DNA of 22,264 nucleotides from positions 1 to 22,264 of the forward strand of contig JAEXUD010000052.1 in NCBI GenBank assembly GCA_023453025.1, written 5' to 3'. The translations under genes were made by a program, and so were the position numbers. Shown piece after piece: positions 16,081-22,264 of this stretch (the first letter of the stretch is position 1; each line of letters begins with the position of its first letter). The notes below the pieces were generated by a model, which saw nothing but the letters and a program-made list of their open reading frames with translations, searched no databases and was not told the DNA's origin. The stretch is from Bacillota bacterium (GTDB lineage Bacteria > Bacillota > Clostridia > Tissierellales > Sedimentibacteraceae).

Positions 16081-16398
16081 ATGTCAAAATTTTTTAAAAG
16101 TTTCGATGATAATGAAATAAATAAAATAACTGAGAGCAAGGAATTTAAAAAGGTGGCAAATGATAAGAATGTGAATGATTTTATAAATAATGAGCAATTT
16201 AAAGAATTTAAAGAAAAATATGACGGTAAATCTGAGGATGAAATCTTAAGAGATGCAAAAAATATGAGCAAGAAACTAAAAGAACAATACGGTGAAGAGG
16301 AATACAATAAAAAAATTCAGGATTTAAAAAATTTTGAGAAGTTTCTAAGTCCGGAGCAAAAAAAGAAAATGAAAAAGTTTTTAGAAAGCTTGAAATGA
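16081..16398 (+). CDS. Small highly charged helical protein, unknown function
   Basis: The product is 105 residues from the ATG at 16081, chosen for its GGAGGT site. It is almost wholly helical and lysine/glutamate rich (FKKVANDKNVNDFINNEQFK, KNMSKKLKEQYGEEEYNKK, LSPEQKKKMKKFLESLK), with no cysteine, signal peptide or membrane segment, so it is probably cytoplasmic. It is divergent from the repeat-containing gene, and the two may share control through the 204-bp gap between them. A strong terminator follows 20 nt after the stop. An opposing minus-strand frame over the same bases lacks a ribosome binding site and has the Ser/Phe/Leu-rich composition of a shadow. I do not recognise the family. 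Confidence 0.72.
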   Translation: MSKFFKSFDDNEINKITESKEFKKVANDKNVNDFINNEQFKEFKEKYDGKSEDEILRDAKNMSKKLKEQYGEEEYNKKIQDLKNFEKFLSPEQKKKMKKFLESLK

Positions 16399-16418
16399 TA
16401 TTCGTTTGGTAAATTTTA

Positions 16419-16446
16419 AAAAAGAGGAAACACTACTCCTCTTTTT
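16419..16446 (+). terminator. Intrinsic terminator after the small-protein gene
   Basis: A 10-bp perfect stem (16419-16428 with 16437-16446) encloses an 8-nt loop, and the 3' arm ends in five Ts. Confidence 0.85.
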
Positions 16447-16505
16447 ATTTAATTATCATATAAAAAATAATTATGCAAAACAATAAATAAATAGAATATA
16501 TTGTT

Positions 16506-16521
16506 TTGTATATGAATACAA
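16506..16521. promoter_or_regulatory. Inverted repeat TTGTAT-ATGA-ATACAA, possible operator
   Basis: Two perfect 6-bp arms surround a 4-bp spacer, in the 320-bp non-coding stretch upstream of the ABC importer. It is about 215 bp before the expected transcription start. No regulator is identified. Confidence 0.3.
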
Positions 16522-16585
16522 TTGTTAAAATTTGTTTCTACATTACAATTGGCCTGCAAACGGTATTTTATTAAATTGAGAAATT

Positions 16586-16640
16586 TGAAAACGTGTTACC
16601 TTTTATGAAAATAAGTATATTTACAATTAAATCGTTTTCA
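16586..16640. promoter_or_regulatory. Pair of cre-like operators upstream of the importer
   Basis: 16627-16640 (TTAAATCGTTTTCA) matches the CcpA cre pattern TGWAANCGNTNWCA except at one position. 16586-16599 (TGAAAACGTGTTAC) matches it except at three. Their half sites TGAAAACG and CGTTTTCA are perfect inverted copies 39 nt apart. Both lie 60-115 bp upstream of the -35 box, where CcpA or another LacI-family protein could activate or repress. The rest of 16447-16700 is AT-rich with nothing else convincing. Confidence 0.45.
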
Positions 16641-16700
16641 TTAAAATGCAGAAAAAAACTATTTTTCAAAAATGGAATAATAAGTTGTGATAATTATTAT

Positions 16701-16729
16701 TTGACAATTAATATATATTCAATTATAAT
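16701..16729 (+). promoter_or_regulatory. Perfect consensus sigma-A promoter of the ABC importer operon
   Basis: TTGACA (16701-16706) and TATAAT (16724-16729) are separated by exactly 17 nt. The start of transcription is expected near 16736, leaving a leader of about 33 nt with AGGAGGG before the first gene. The leader is too short for a riboswitch. Confidence 0.88.
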
Positions 16730-16768
16730 TAGTCCAGGTTATATCTTTTATTTAATAGGAGGGACAAA

Positions 16769-17992
16769 ATGAAGAAGGTAATAAGTATTTTATTAGTGCT
16801 GATTATGGTTTTCAGCTTAGCGGCATGCAGTAAGCCGGCAGAAGCACCAGCACCTGCAGAAACGCCTGAAGAGACACCTGCAGAGACACCTGCAGAGACA
16901 CCTGCGGCAACACCAGAGGCAGGACCTTTTGAAGGTAAAATTGCTATTGTAACGAACACTCTATCTCAAAATGAAGAAGAGTATCGTTCAGCTCAACAAA
17001 TGGTAGAAAGATATGGAGAAAATAAAATTTCTCACGTTTTATGGCCAGATAATTTTATGACTGAACAGGAACAAATGATAAGTATTATTACAAAAATAGG
17101 CTCTGATCCGGAAGTTAAAGCATTGATTATCAACCAGGCTGTTCCGGGAACAAATGCGGCAGTTGATAAGCTGCTTGAAACTCGTGACGATATGTTTATA
17201 GTTTATTGTACACCACAGGAAAACCCACCGGATGTTGTTGCAAGAGCAAACTTAATTCTTAATACTGATGAATTAGGAATGGGTTATACTATTCCGGAGC
17301 AGGCAAAAGCATTGGGAGCAAAGACATTTGTACATTATTCATTCCCAAGACATATGTCAGTTGTTCTTCTGTCAGCAAGAAGAGACCTTATGATAACTAA
17401 GTGTGAAGAAATAGGAATAGAATTTGTTGATGCAACAGCTCCGGACCCAACAGGAGATGCAGGCGTACCGGGAGCACAACAATTCATACTTGAAGATGTT
17501 CCTAAAATGGTAGAGAAATATGGAAAAGATACAGCTTTCTTCTCAACAAACTGTGCAATGCAGACTCCATTAATCAAGGCTTGCTATGATGCGGGTGCTA
17601 TATATCCACAACCGTGCTGTCCGTCACCATATCATGGATTCCCATCAGCTTTAGGTATTGAGTCAACAGGATATTCTGTAGACGCTATGGCTAATGTAAT
17701 TTCTGAAACTGCTAAAAAGCTTAAAGAAGGCGGAGTTCTTGGAAGATTCTCAACGTGGCCGGTACCGGTAGCTATGATGAACACTGTTGCATCTACAGAA
17801 TATGCTATTAAATGGATTAACGGTGAAATTGGCGATGAATTAGATATAACTGTATTAGAAGAATTAATGACTGAATATGCTAACGGGATTGCAGTTAAGT
17901 CAACAGCATACGAAGAAGGCTCGACAGAATATCCTACATTCAGAATGATAATGATGGACTTCTTAACATATGGAGAAGAACATATATTATAA
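16769..17992 (+). CDS. DUF3798-type substrate-binding lipoprotein of an ABC importer
   Basis: The product has 407 residues. A lipoprotein signal peptide (MKKVISILLVLIMVFSLAAC) carries the lipidated cysteine at residue 20. A Pro/Ala/Glu/Thr linker (about 21-50) contains repeated PAET units. A periplasmic-binding-protein-like alpha/beta fold follows, starting at GKIAIVTNTLSQNEEEYRSA. Segments such as ALIINQAVPGTNAAVDKL, VHYSFPRHMS, VPGAQQFILEDVPKMVEKYG and CCPSPYHGFPSALG are what I associate with DUF3798, a family without known ligand. The mature domain has several cysteines, including an adjacent pair. The AGGAGGG site is near ideal. With the following ATPase and two permeases it forms a complete importer of BMP/Pnr-like layout; a nucleoside, sugar or cofactor ligand is plausible but unproven. 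Confidence 0.85.
   Translation: MKKVISILLVLIMVFSLAACSKPAEAPAPAETPEETPAETPAETPAATPEAGPFEGKIAIVTNTLSQNEEEYRSAQQMVERYGENKISHVLWPDNFMTEQEQMISIITKIGSDPEVKALIINQAVPGTNAAVDKLLETRDDMFIVYCTPQENPPDVVARANLILNTDELGMGYTIPEQAKALGAKTFVHYSFPRHMSVVLLSARRDLMITKCEEIGIEFVDATAPDPTGDAGVPGAQQFILEDVPKMVEKYGKDTAFFSTNCAMQTPLIKACYDAGAIYPQPCCPSPYHGFPSALGIESTGYSVDAMANVISETAKKLKEGGVLGRFSTWPVPVAMMNTVASTEYAIKWINGEIGDELDITVLEELMTEYANGIAVKSTAYEEGSTEYPTFRMIMMDFLTYGEEHIL
16871..16906. repeat. Three 12-bp tandem repeats in the lipoprotein linker
   Basis: GAGACACCTGCA occurs twice in exact tandem (16871-16882, 16883-16894) and a third time with one change (16895-16906), encoding the repeated PAET linker. Such repeats can change copy number in frame. 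Confidence 0.85.
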
Positions 17993-18033
17993 AATAATAC
18001 TTAAATAATATTAATAGAAAAATTAAAAATAAT

Positions 18034-18085
18034 AAAGGAATGTTTCGGGGTTTCTTATAGATGAGCTTCCGTTACATTCTTTTTT
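18034..18085 (+). terminator. Intra-operon terminator-like hairpin after the lipoprotein gene
   Basis: The outer stem is 18034-18043 with 18074-18083 (10 bp, one G-T wobble) and the inner stem 18046-18050 with 18067-18071 (5 bp, two wobbles). A symmetric TT/TT internal loop separates them. The 3' side runs into TTCTTTTTT. Partial termination or 3'-end protection here would leave more lipoprotein mRNA than ATPase/permease mRNA. Confidence 0.6.
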
Positions 18086-18114
18086 ATGAAATATAACATA
18101 TACAGGAGGTAAAA

Positions 18115-19710
18115 ATGAGCGATAACCTTCTAAGCTTAAAGAATGTTTCAAAGGAATACTCCGGCAACAGAGTATTAAAGGATATAAATATTGAGCTAAA
18201 AAAAGGTGAAATACTTGCACTTATCGGAGAAAACGGAGCCGGTAAATCAACATTGATGAATATATTATTTGGCATGCCCGTTATTCATTCCACCGGGGGA
18301 TATGAGGGTTCAATCGAAATAGAAGGAAAAGAGGTAAAGATAAAAACTCCTCATGATGCCATGGCATATGGCATTGGAATGGTTCATCAGGAATTTATGC
18401 TTATTCCTGGATTTTCAATAACAGAAAATATAAAATTAAACAGGGAAATAACAAAGCCGAATGCCGTGAGCAAGGTGCTAGGCAAACGCTTGGAATCTTT
18501 AGATGTAAAAAAAATGAGCGAAGATGCCAGGAAAGCATTGGATGTTCTTGATATGAATATAGATGAGTTTCTTCCGGTAGCAGGGCTGCCTGTAGGACAT
18601 ATGCAGTTTATTGAAATTGCACGTGAAATAGATAAAGAAGGAATAAAAATATTAGTATTTGACGAACCAACTGCTGTTTTAGCAGAAGCTGAGGCTAAAA
18701 ACTTACTTAATGCCATAAGAAAGTTAGCAAAAAAAGGAATTGGAATAATATTTATCAGTCATAGACTTGATGAGATCATAGATGTTGCAGACAAGGTTAC
18801 AGTCATGAGAGACGGTGAACATGTTGCTACAAAAGCTATAAAAGATACAAATAAATTTGAAATAGCTCAATTGATGGTTGGCAGAAAAATTTCAATAGAG
18901 AGAAATAGTTCCAATAATAAAAAACAGAGTGAAGAAACTATCCTGGAAATTAAGAATTTGAACGTTGCTATGCCGGGAGAAAGGGTTAAAGGGATTAATC
19001 TTGAGGTTAAAAAAGGAGAAATAGTTGGCATTGGTGGATTGGCAGGTCAGGGAAAGCTGGGTTTGGCAAACGGCTTGATGGGAATTTATCCGGCAACCGG
19101 GGAAGTTATATTTAACGGTGAAAATCTTCCTCTAAACGATCCGATGGCTTCTATCAAATCCGGACTTGCCTTTGTAAGTGAGGACAGAAAAGGTGTGGGA
19201 TTGCTTCTCGATGAATCAATTGAAGGAAATATTGTGTTTTCAGCGATGCAAATAAATAATGGGTTTTTAAGTAAAATCGGTCCGTTCAGATTCAAGGATT
19301 CTAAAAACATAAGACAGCACGCCAAGGAAATGATAAAAAATCTTGATATAAGATGTACATCTCCTCTGCAAAAGGTTGGTAGATTGAGCGGAGGTAATCA
19401 ACAGAAGGTTTGTGTTGCCAGAGCGCTTACCTTAAACCCGACGCTTTTGCTGGTATCCGAACCCACAAGAGGTATAGATATAGGTGCGAAAAAATTAGTA
19501 TTGGATTTATTAAAAAAACTAAACGAGGAATTTGGAATGACAATCGTAATGACTTCCTCTGAACTGGCTGAATTAAGAAGCATAAGTGACAGAATAGTTA
19601 TTGTTTGTGAAGGCAAGGTTGAAGGTGTGTTATCACCTGAAGCACCTGATGCGGATTTTGGTTTGATGATGTCAGGAAGCAGTCATAATTCAGAAGGGAG
19701 TGAGGCATAA
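18115..19710 (+). CDS. ABC importer ATPase with two nucleotide-binding domains
   Basis: The 531 residues form two fused ABC domains, as in RbsA/MglA and BMP-type nucleoside importers. Domain 1 has Walker A GENGAGKS (38-45), Q92, Walker B ILVFDE (179-184) and the H-loop H216, but its signature is LPVGH (158-162) instead of LSGGQ. Domain 2 has an intact LSGGN signature (424-428), but a degenerate Walker A (GLAGQGKL, 308-315), LLLVSE at Walker B (444-449, Ser in place of Asp) and no H-loop histidine (MTSSELAEL). So only one composite ATP site looks fully equipped. The cytoplasmic protein powers the two permeases encoded next. AGGAGGT precedes the ATG, and its stop overlaps the next start (TAATG). 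Confidence 0.94.
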   Translation: MSDNLLSLKNVSKEYSGNRVLKDINIELKKGEILALIGENGAGKSTLMNILFGMPVIHSTGGYEGSIEIEGKEVKIKTPHDAMAYGIGMVHQEFMLIPGFSITENIKLNREITKPNAVSKVLGKRLESLDVKKMSEDARKALDVLDMNIDEFLPVAGLPVGHMQFIEIAREIDKEGIKILVFDEPTAVLAEAEAKNLLNAIRKLAKKGIGIIFISHRLDEIIDVADKVTVMRDGEHVATKAIKDTNKFEIAQLMVGRKISIERNSSNNKKQSEETILEIKNLNVAMPGERVKGINLEVKKGEIVGIGGLAGQGKLGLANGLMGIYPATGEVIFNGENLPLNDPMASIKSGLAFVSEDRKGVGLLLDESIEGNIVFSAMQINNGFLSKIGPFRFKDSKNIRQHAKEMIKNLDIRCTSPLQKVGRLSGGNQQKVCVARALTLNPTLLLVSEPTRGIDIGAKKLVLDLLKKLNEEFGMTIVMTSSELAELRSISDRIVIVCEGKVEGVLSPEAPDADFGLMMSGSSHNSEGSEA

Positions 19711-20813
19711 TGGTTGAAGTTAAACAAAAAAAAGAATTCAATCTTAAAGATATAGTTGATAAAATTGGTCTTCCGACTTTGATTATAGGCAGCTTTTGGA
19801 TACTTCTCCTTATAGCAGGCGGAGCTCTTGGAATTTCCATGGCAACATTGCTTAGTGATACAATCAAGCGTTCAGGAATGAATGGAATATTAGTACTAGC
19901 CATGGTTCCTTCAATTCAATCCGGAACCGGGCCAAATTTTGCATTGCCGATAGGTATTGTATGCGGTTTATTTGCTATTGTACTTTCAATTGAATTTGGC
20001 TTCACAGGGTACTCGTGGTTAGGTGTGTCGATTGTACTGGCAATTGTTTTTGCAGTATTGCTGGGATACCTGTACGGAAGGCTTTTAAATGCTGTTAAAG
20101 GTTCCGAAATGACTATAGCAACATATACGGGTTTTTCTATATCTGCTTTCATGTGCCTTGCATGGCTGATGATCCCGTTTACAAGCACTAAAATGGGATG
20201 GTTTATGGGAACAGGCTTAAGAGAGACCATACAGCTTGACGCTGTGGACGCAGCTCAGATATTAAGTAATTTCTTACGATTTGCAATAGGAGGAGAAGAT
20301 GGTTTAATAACCATAGGAGGAACTAAGGGCTTAATAATTCCCACAGGAATGATTCTTGTATTTTTCTTGTGCTGTTTAGTAGTATGGCTGTATTTCAGGT
20401 CCAAATCCGGTATTGCAATATCTGCGGGAGGTATAAATCCGAGATTTGCGCAGGCATCAGGAATTAATATAAACAGCAACAGAGTAAAAGCAAATATTTT
20501 GTCAACTGTTATGGGTGCGATTGGTATAATAGTTTACTCTCAAGGCTATGGCTATGCACAGCTTTACAATGCGCCGTTAATGATGGCGTTTCCTGCGGTA
20601 GCAGCTGTACTAATCGGTGGAGCAACAGCCTCAAGGGCAAAAGTATCTCATGTTATAATAGGCACCATTATATTTCAGGGACTTTTAACAACAGCATTGC
20701 CTGTAGCAAATCAATTATTTGAAGGAACAGACCTTTCTGAAATATTGCGTATGGTAATTCAAAACGGTATAATCCTTTATGCGTTAACACAAGTTAAAGG
20801 AGGAGATAAATAA
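19710..20813 (+). CDS. ABC importer permease, first subunit (BPD_transp_2 type)
   Basis: The 367 residues have about eight to ten hydrophobic segments, for example LIIGSFWILLLIAGGALGI near 24-42 and MILVFFLCCLVVWLYF near 213-228. The C-terminal cytoplasmic loop SAGGINPRFAQASGININSNRVK is the part that typically contacts the ATPase in branched-chain/sugar/nucleoside permeases. It is followed by a small-residue-rich membrane segment (AAVLIGGATASRAKV). It starts inside the ATPase stop codon (TAATG) and ends the same way on the second permease, so the three proteins should be translationally coupled. It should form the channel as a heterodimer with the next gene product. The substrate is not readable from sequence. 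Confidence 0.9.
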   Translation: MVEVKQKKEFNLKDIVDKIGLPTLIIGSFWILLLIAGGALGISMATLLSDTIKRSGMNGILVLAMVPSIQSGTGPNFALPIGIVCGLFAIVLSIEFGFTGYSWLGVSIVLAIVFAVLLGYLYGRLLNAVKGSEMTIATYTGFSISAFMCLAWLMIPFTSTKMGWFMGTGLRETIQLDAVDAAQILSNFLRFAIGGEDGLITIGGTKGLIIPTGMILVFFLCCLVVWLYFRSKSGIAISAGGINPRFAQASGININSNRVKANILSTVMGAIGIIVYSQGYGYAQLYNAPLMMAFPAVAAVLIGGATASRAKVSHVIIGTIIFQGLLTTALPVANQLFEGTDLSEILRMVIQNGIILYALTQVKGGDK

Positions 20814-22114
20814 TGAATAATGTATCTACTTCAGAAAGATTAAATGTAAAAAGAACTTCATCCTGGCTGGCAGATAATATTGTTACTTTAATATTTGTGG
20901 CATTCACACTGTTTGGTTTTCTTGTTTCTGACGGTGTCACTATGAATTATTTTTTAACAGAGTTGTCAAGCAGGTTTTTTAGAAATGCATTCCTTGTATT
21001 GTCATTGATAATACCTGTTGTTGCAGGGTTAGGACTTAACTTTGGTATAGTTGTAGGTGCCATGGCGGGTCAAATAGCCATAGCAATAATGAGATATTTT
21101 AATATAGGTGGATTTTCAGGAATGGCATTAACATTTCTGACAGCATTCCCAATAGCTGCTCTTTTCGGATATTTCACAGGAATATTGTACAACAAGACCA
21201 GAGGTCAGGAAATGATAGCCAGCTTAATAGTAGGTTATTTTGCCAATGGTATATATCAGTTCTTGTTCTTGTTTGTTGTGGGAGTGATTTTAAAGGTTCC
21301 TGCCGATCATCCGATGATTAAGCCGGATGGTGTAGGCATAAGAATGACCGTTGATTTAGTACCTGTTGAGCAGGGAGGTCTTAAGTACGCCATTGACAAT
21401 ATAATGCAAATACCGTTTATGTGGGCGGTGCTCATAGTAGCGGCGGCGATTTTGTTACTGCAGGTTTTGAGGTTTACAAGAAATAAAAATAAAATAACCT
21501 TTAATAGCAGTCAAAAAATGTTTACTATATTTAATTCGGTTGTTTGCATTATACTAATAGTCATAAGCTTGAACGCTATTTCAACAGAATCAAGCTTAAT
21601 GATGGTACGAAAGGTTCCTGTTGTAATTGGAGTGTTCATAGTACTCCTTTGTATATTTAATGAACAAATACTGAAAACAAAACTTGGTCAGGATTTCAGA
21701 AGTGTTGGACAAAACCAGCATATAGCTGAGGTTTCAGGTATTAACGTTGACAGAACCAGGATAATTGCAACAATGATATCAACAGTCCTGGCAGCATGGG
21801 GACAAATTATGTATCTGCAGAATATGGGAACATTGAATACCTATGGTGCTCATACTCAAATAGGTATGTTTTCAGTAGCATCACTTTTAGTTGGAGGTGC
21901 TTCAACACAAAAGGCAAATATACGCCATGCTATTTTGGGAACTCTGTTGTTTAATTCAATGTTTATCATGTCTCCTGAAATAGGTTTGTCATTGTTTGGA
22001 AATGCACTGTTAGGAGAATATTTCAGAACATTCATGGTTTACGGAGTTATAGGTCTCGCATTAGGACTTCACGTTTGGAGAACCAACAAGAAAAGTAAAG
22101 TTACTCTTGATTAA
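20813..22114 (+). CDS. ABC importer permease, second subunit (BPD_transp_2 type)
   Basis: The 433 residues are highly hydrophobic. The coupling-loop segment RSVGQNQHIAEVSGINVDR near 304-322 parallels the GGINPRFAQASGI loop of the first permease, and the following SVASLLVGGASTQKANIRH parallels its AAVLIGGATASRAKV. The two permeases are thus distant paralogues of one family. This one is longer, mostly by a charged insertion between membrane segments (FTRNKNKITFNSSQKMF). It overlaps the preceding gene by one base (TAATG) and is the last gene of the importer operon, followed by two hairpins. Two different permeases with one double ATPase is the BMP/Pnr nucleoside-type arrangement; the ligand remains unknown. 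Confidence 0.9.
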   Translation: MNNVSTSERLNVKRTSSWLADNIVTLIFVAFTLFGFLVSDGVTMNYFLTELSSRFFRNAFLVLSLIIPVVAGLGLNFGIVVGAMAGQIAIAIMRYFNIGGFSGMALTFLTAFPIAALFGYFTGILYNKTRGQEMIASLIVGYFANGIYQFLFLFVVGVILKVPADHPMIKPDGVGIRMTVDLVPVEQGGLKYAIDNIMQIPFMWAVLIVAAAILLLQVLRFTRNKNKITFNSSQKMFTIFNSVVCIILIVISLNAISTESSLMMVRKVPVVIGVFIVLLCIFNEQILKTKLGQDFRSVGQNQHIAEVSGINVDRTRIIATMISTVLAAWGQIMYLQNMGTLNTYGAHTQIGMFSVASLLVGGASTQKANIRHAILGTLLFNSMFIMSPEIGLSLFGNALLGEYFRTFMVYGVIGLALGLHVWRTNKKSKVTLD

Positions 22115-22139
22115 CTGGTAATCAAAAAGCAATAGGCAG

Positions 22140-22170
22140 GGGCTGTCTCAAAAATAAATTGAGATAGTCC
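22140..22170. terminator. Hairpin downstream of the importer, possible IS-end relic
   Basis: GGGCTGTCTCA (22140-22150) pairs with TGAGATAGTCC (22160-22170) through 11 bp with two wobbles and a 9-nt loop. No T run follows directly. GGGGCTGTCTCAAAA resembles terminal inverted repeats of several insertion sequences, so this may be the remnant of an IS end that now acts as a hairpin. Confidence 0.5.
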
Positions 22171-22194
22171 TAGAATTTTAGAAAAATAAAAAAT

Positions 22195-22249
22195 AGCCTC
22201 AATGTTTTTCTTGATTATCAAGGAAAATTCCGAGGCTTTTTCTATTTTT
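22195..22249 (+). terminator. Compound terminator ending the importer operon
   Basis: AGCCTC (22195-22200) pairs with GAGGCT (22232-22237), followed by TTTTTCTATTTTT. Inside lies a second stem, 22205-22214 with 22218-22227 (10 bp, one wobble, 3-nt loop). Together they make one long hairpin with a T-rich tail. The last 15 bases of the window show nothing further. Confidence 0.7.
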
Positions 22250-22264
22250 GGGTATAAAAATTAA

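Noticed and set aside
16023..16307. Minus-strand frame opposite the small charged protein
   Set aside because: It is rich in Ser, Phe and Leu, as expected from the complement of a Lys/Glu-rich gene, and lacks a ribosome binding site; the + strand frame has a good site and a terminator.
16522..16549. Second importer promoter TTGTTA-16-TACAAT
   Set aside because: Both boxes are weak and AT-rich DNA gives such matches by chance; the perfect promoter at 16701 explains the operon.
1..22264. CRISPR arrays, tRNA or rRNA genes, prophage or complete mobile elements
   Set aside because: No regularly spaced repeats, cloverleaf, ribosomal RNA signature, integrase or transposase could be recognised on either strand.

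Overview
The window is low-GC, gene-dense DNA. Nearly all genes lie on the + strand with strong purine-rich ribosome binding sites and near-consensus sigma-A promoters (TTGACA-17-TATAAT occurs twice). The gene set (AddAB rather than RecBCD, a YhaM-type nuclease, an ECF sigma/zinc-finger anti-sigma pair, a DUF815-type AAA ATPase, a DUF3798-type lipoprotein with its ABC transporter, a lone histidine ammonia-lyase) points to an anaerobic Firmicute of the Clostridia/Tissierellia type. Something close to Sedimentibacter is my guess only. No rRNA, tRNA, CRISPR array, phage or complete insertion sequence was found.

Layout. (1) 1-1494: a bidirectional terminator, an Lrp/AsnC regulator on the minus strand, and a divergent lipoprotein of unknown function. 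(2) 1496-3215: a perfect consensus promoter, a short leader containing a complete intrinsic terminator, then hutH and its own terminator. (3) 3301-6582: a DUF815-type AAA+ ATPase with its own promoter, then an ECF sigma factor preceded by a candidate ECF-type autoregulatory promoter, and its membrane anti-sigma factor with a DUF4349-like domain; a 16-bp perfect hairpin ends the unit. (4) 6583-6819: a non-coding gap with a REP-like fragment, a large terminator hairpin and a promoter. (5) 6820-14891: yhaM-addB-addA, a tightly spaced nucleic-acid processing operon in which addB and addA overlap by ATGA. (6) 14909-14992: a dispersed palindromic repeat between convergent genes. (7) 14995-16446: two divergent genes of unknown function, one with 27-bp tandem repeats and a disordered tail, the other a small charged protein. 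(8) 16447-22250: a long regulatory region with a perfect promoter and two cre-like operators, then a four-gene ABC importer (DUF3798-type lipoprotein, double-NBD ATPase, two permeases) with an internal terminator-like hairpin after the lipoprotein gene, ending in two hairpins.

How the genes work together. AddB and AddA form the helicase-nuclease that processes double-strand breaks, and YhaM is a 3'-5' nuclease read from the same transcript. The sigma/anti-sigma pair is a self-contained envelope-type stress switch. The importer is laid out like the BMP/Pnr nucleoside transporters, but its binding protein is of an uncharacterised family, so its substrate is unknown. It is the best candidate here for an undescribed system. 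The hutH leader, with promoter and terminator placed as in an attenuator, is the most testable regulatory lead.
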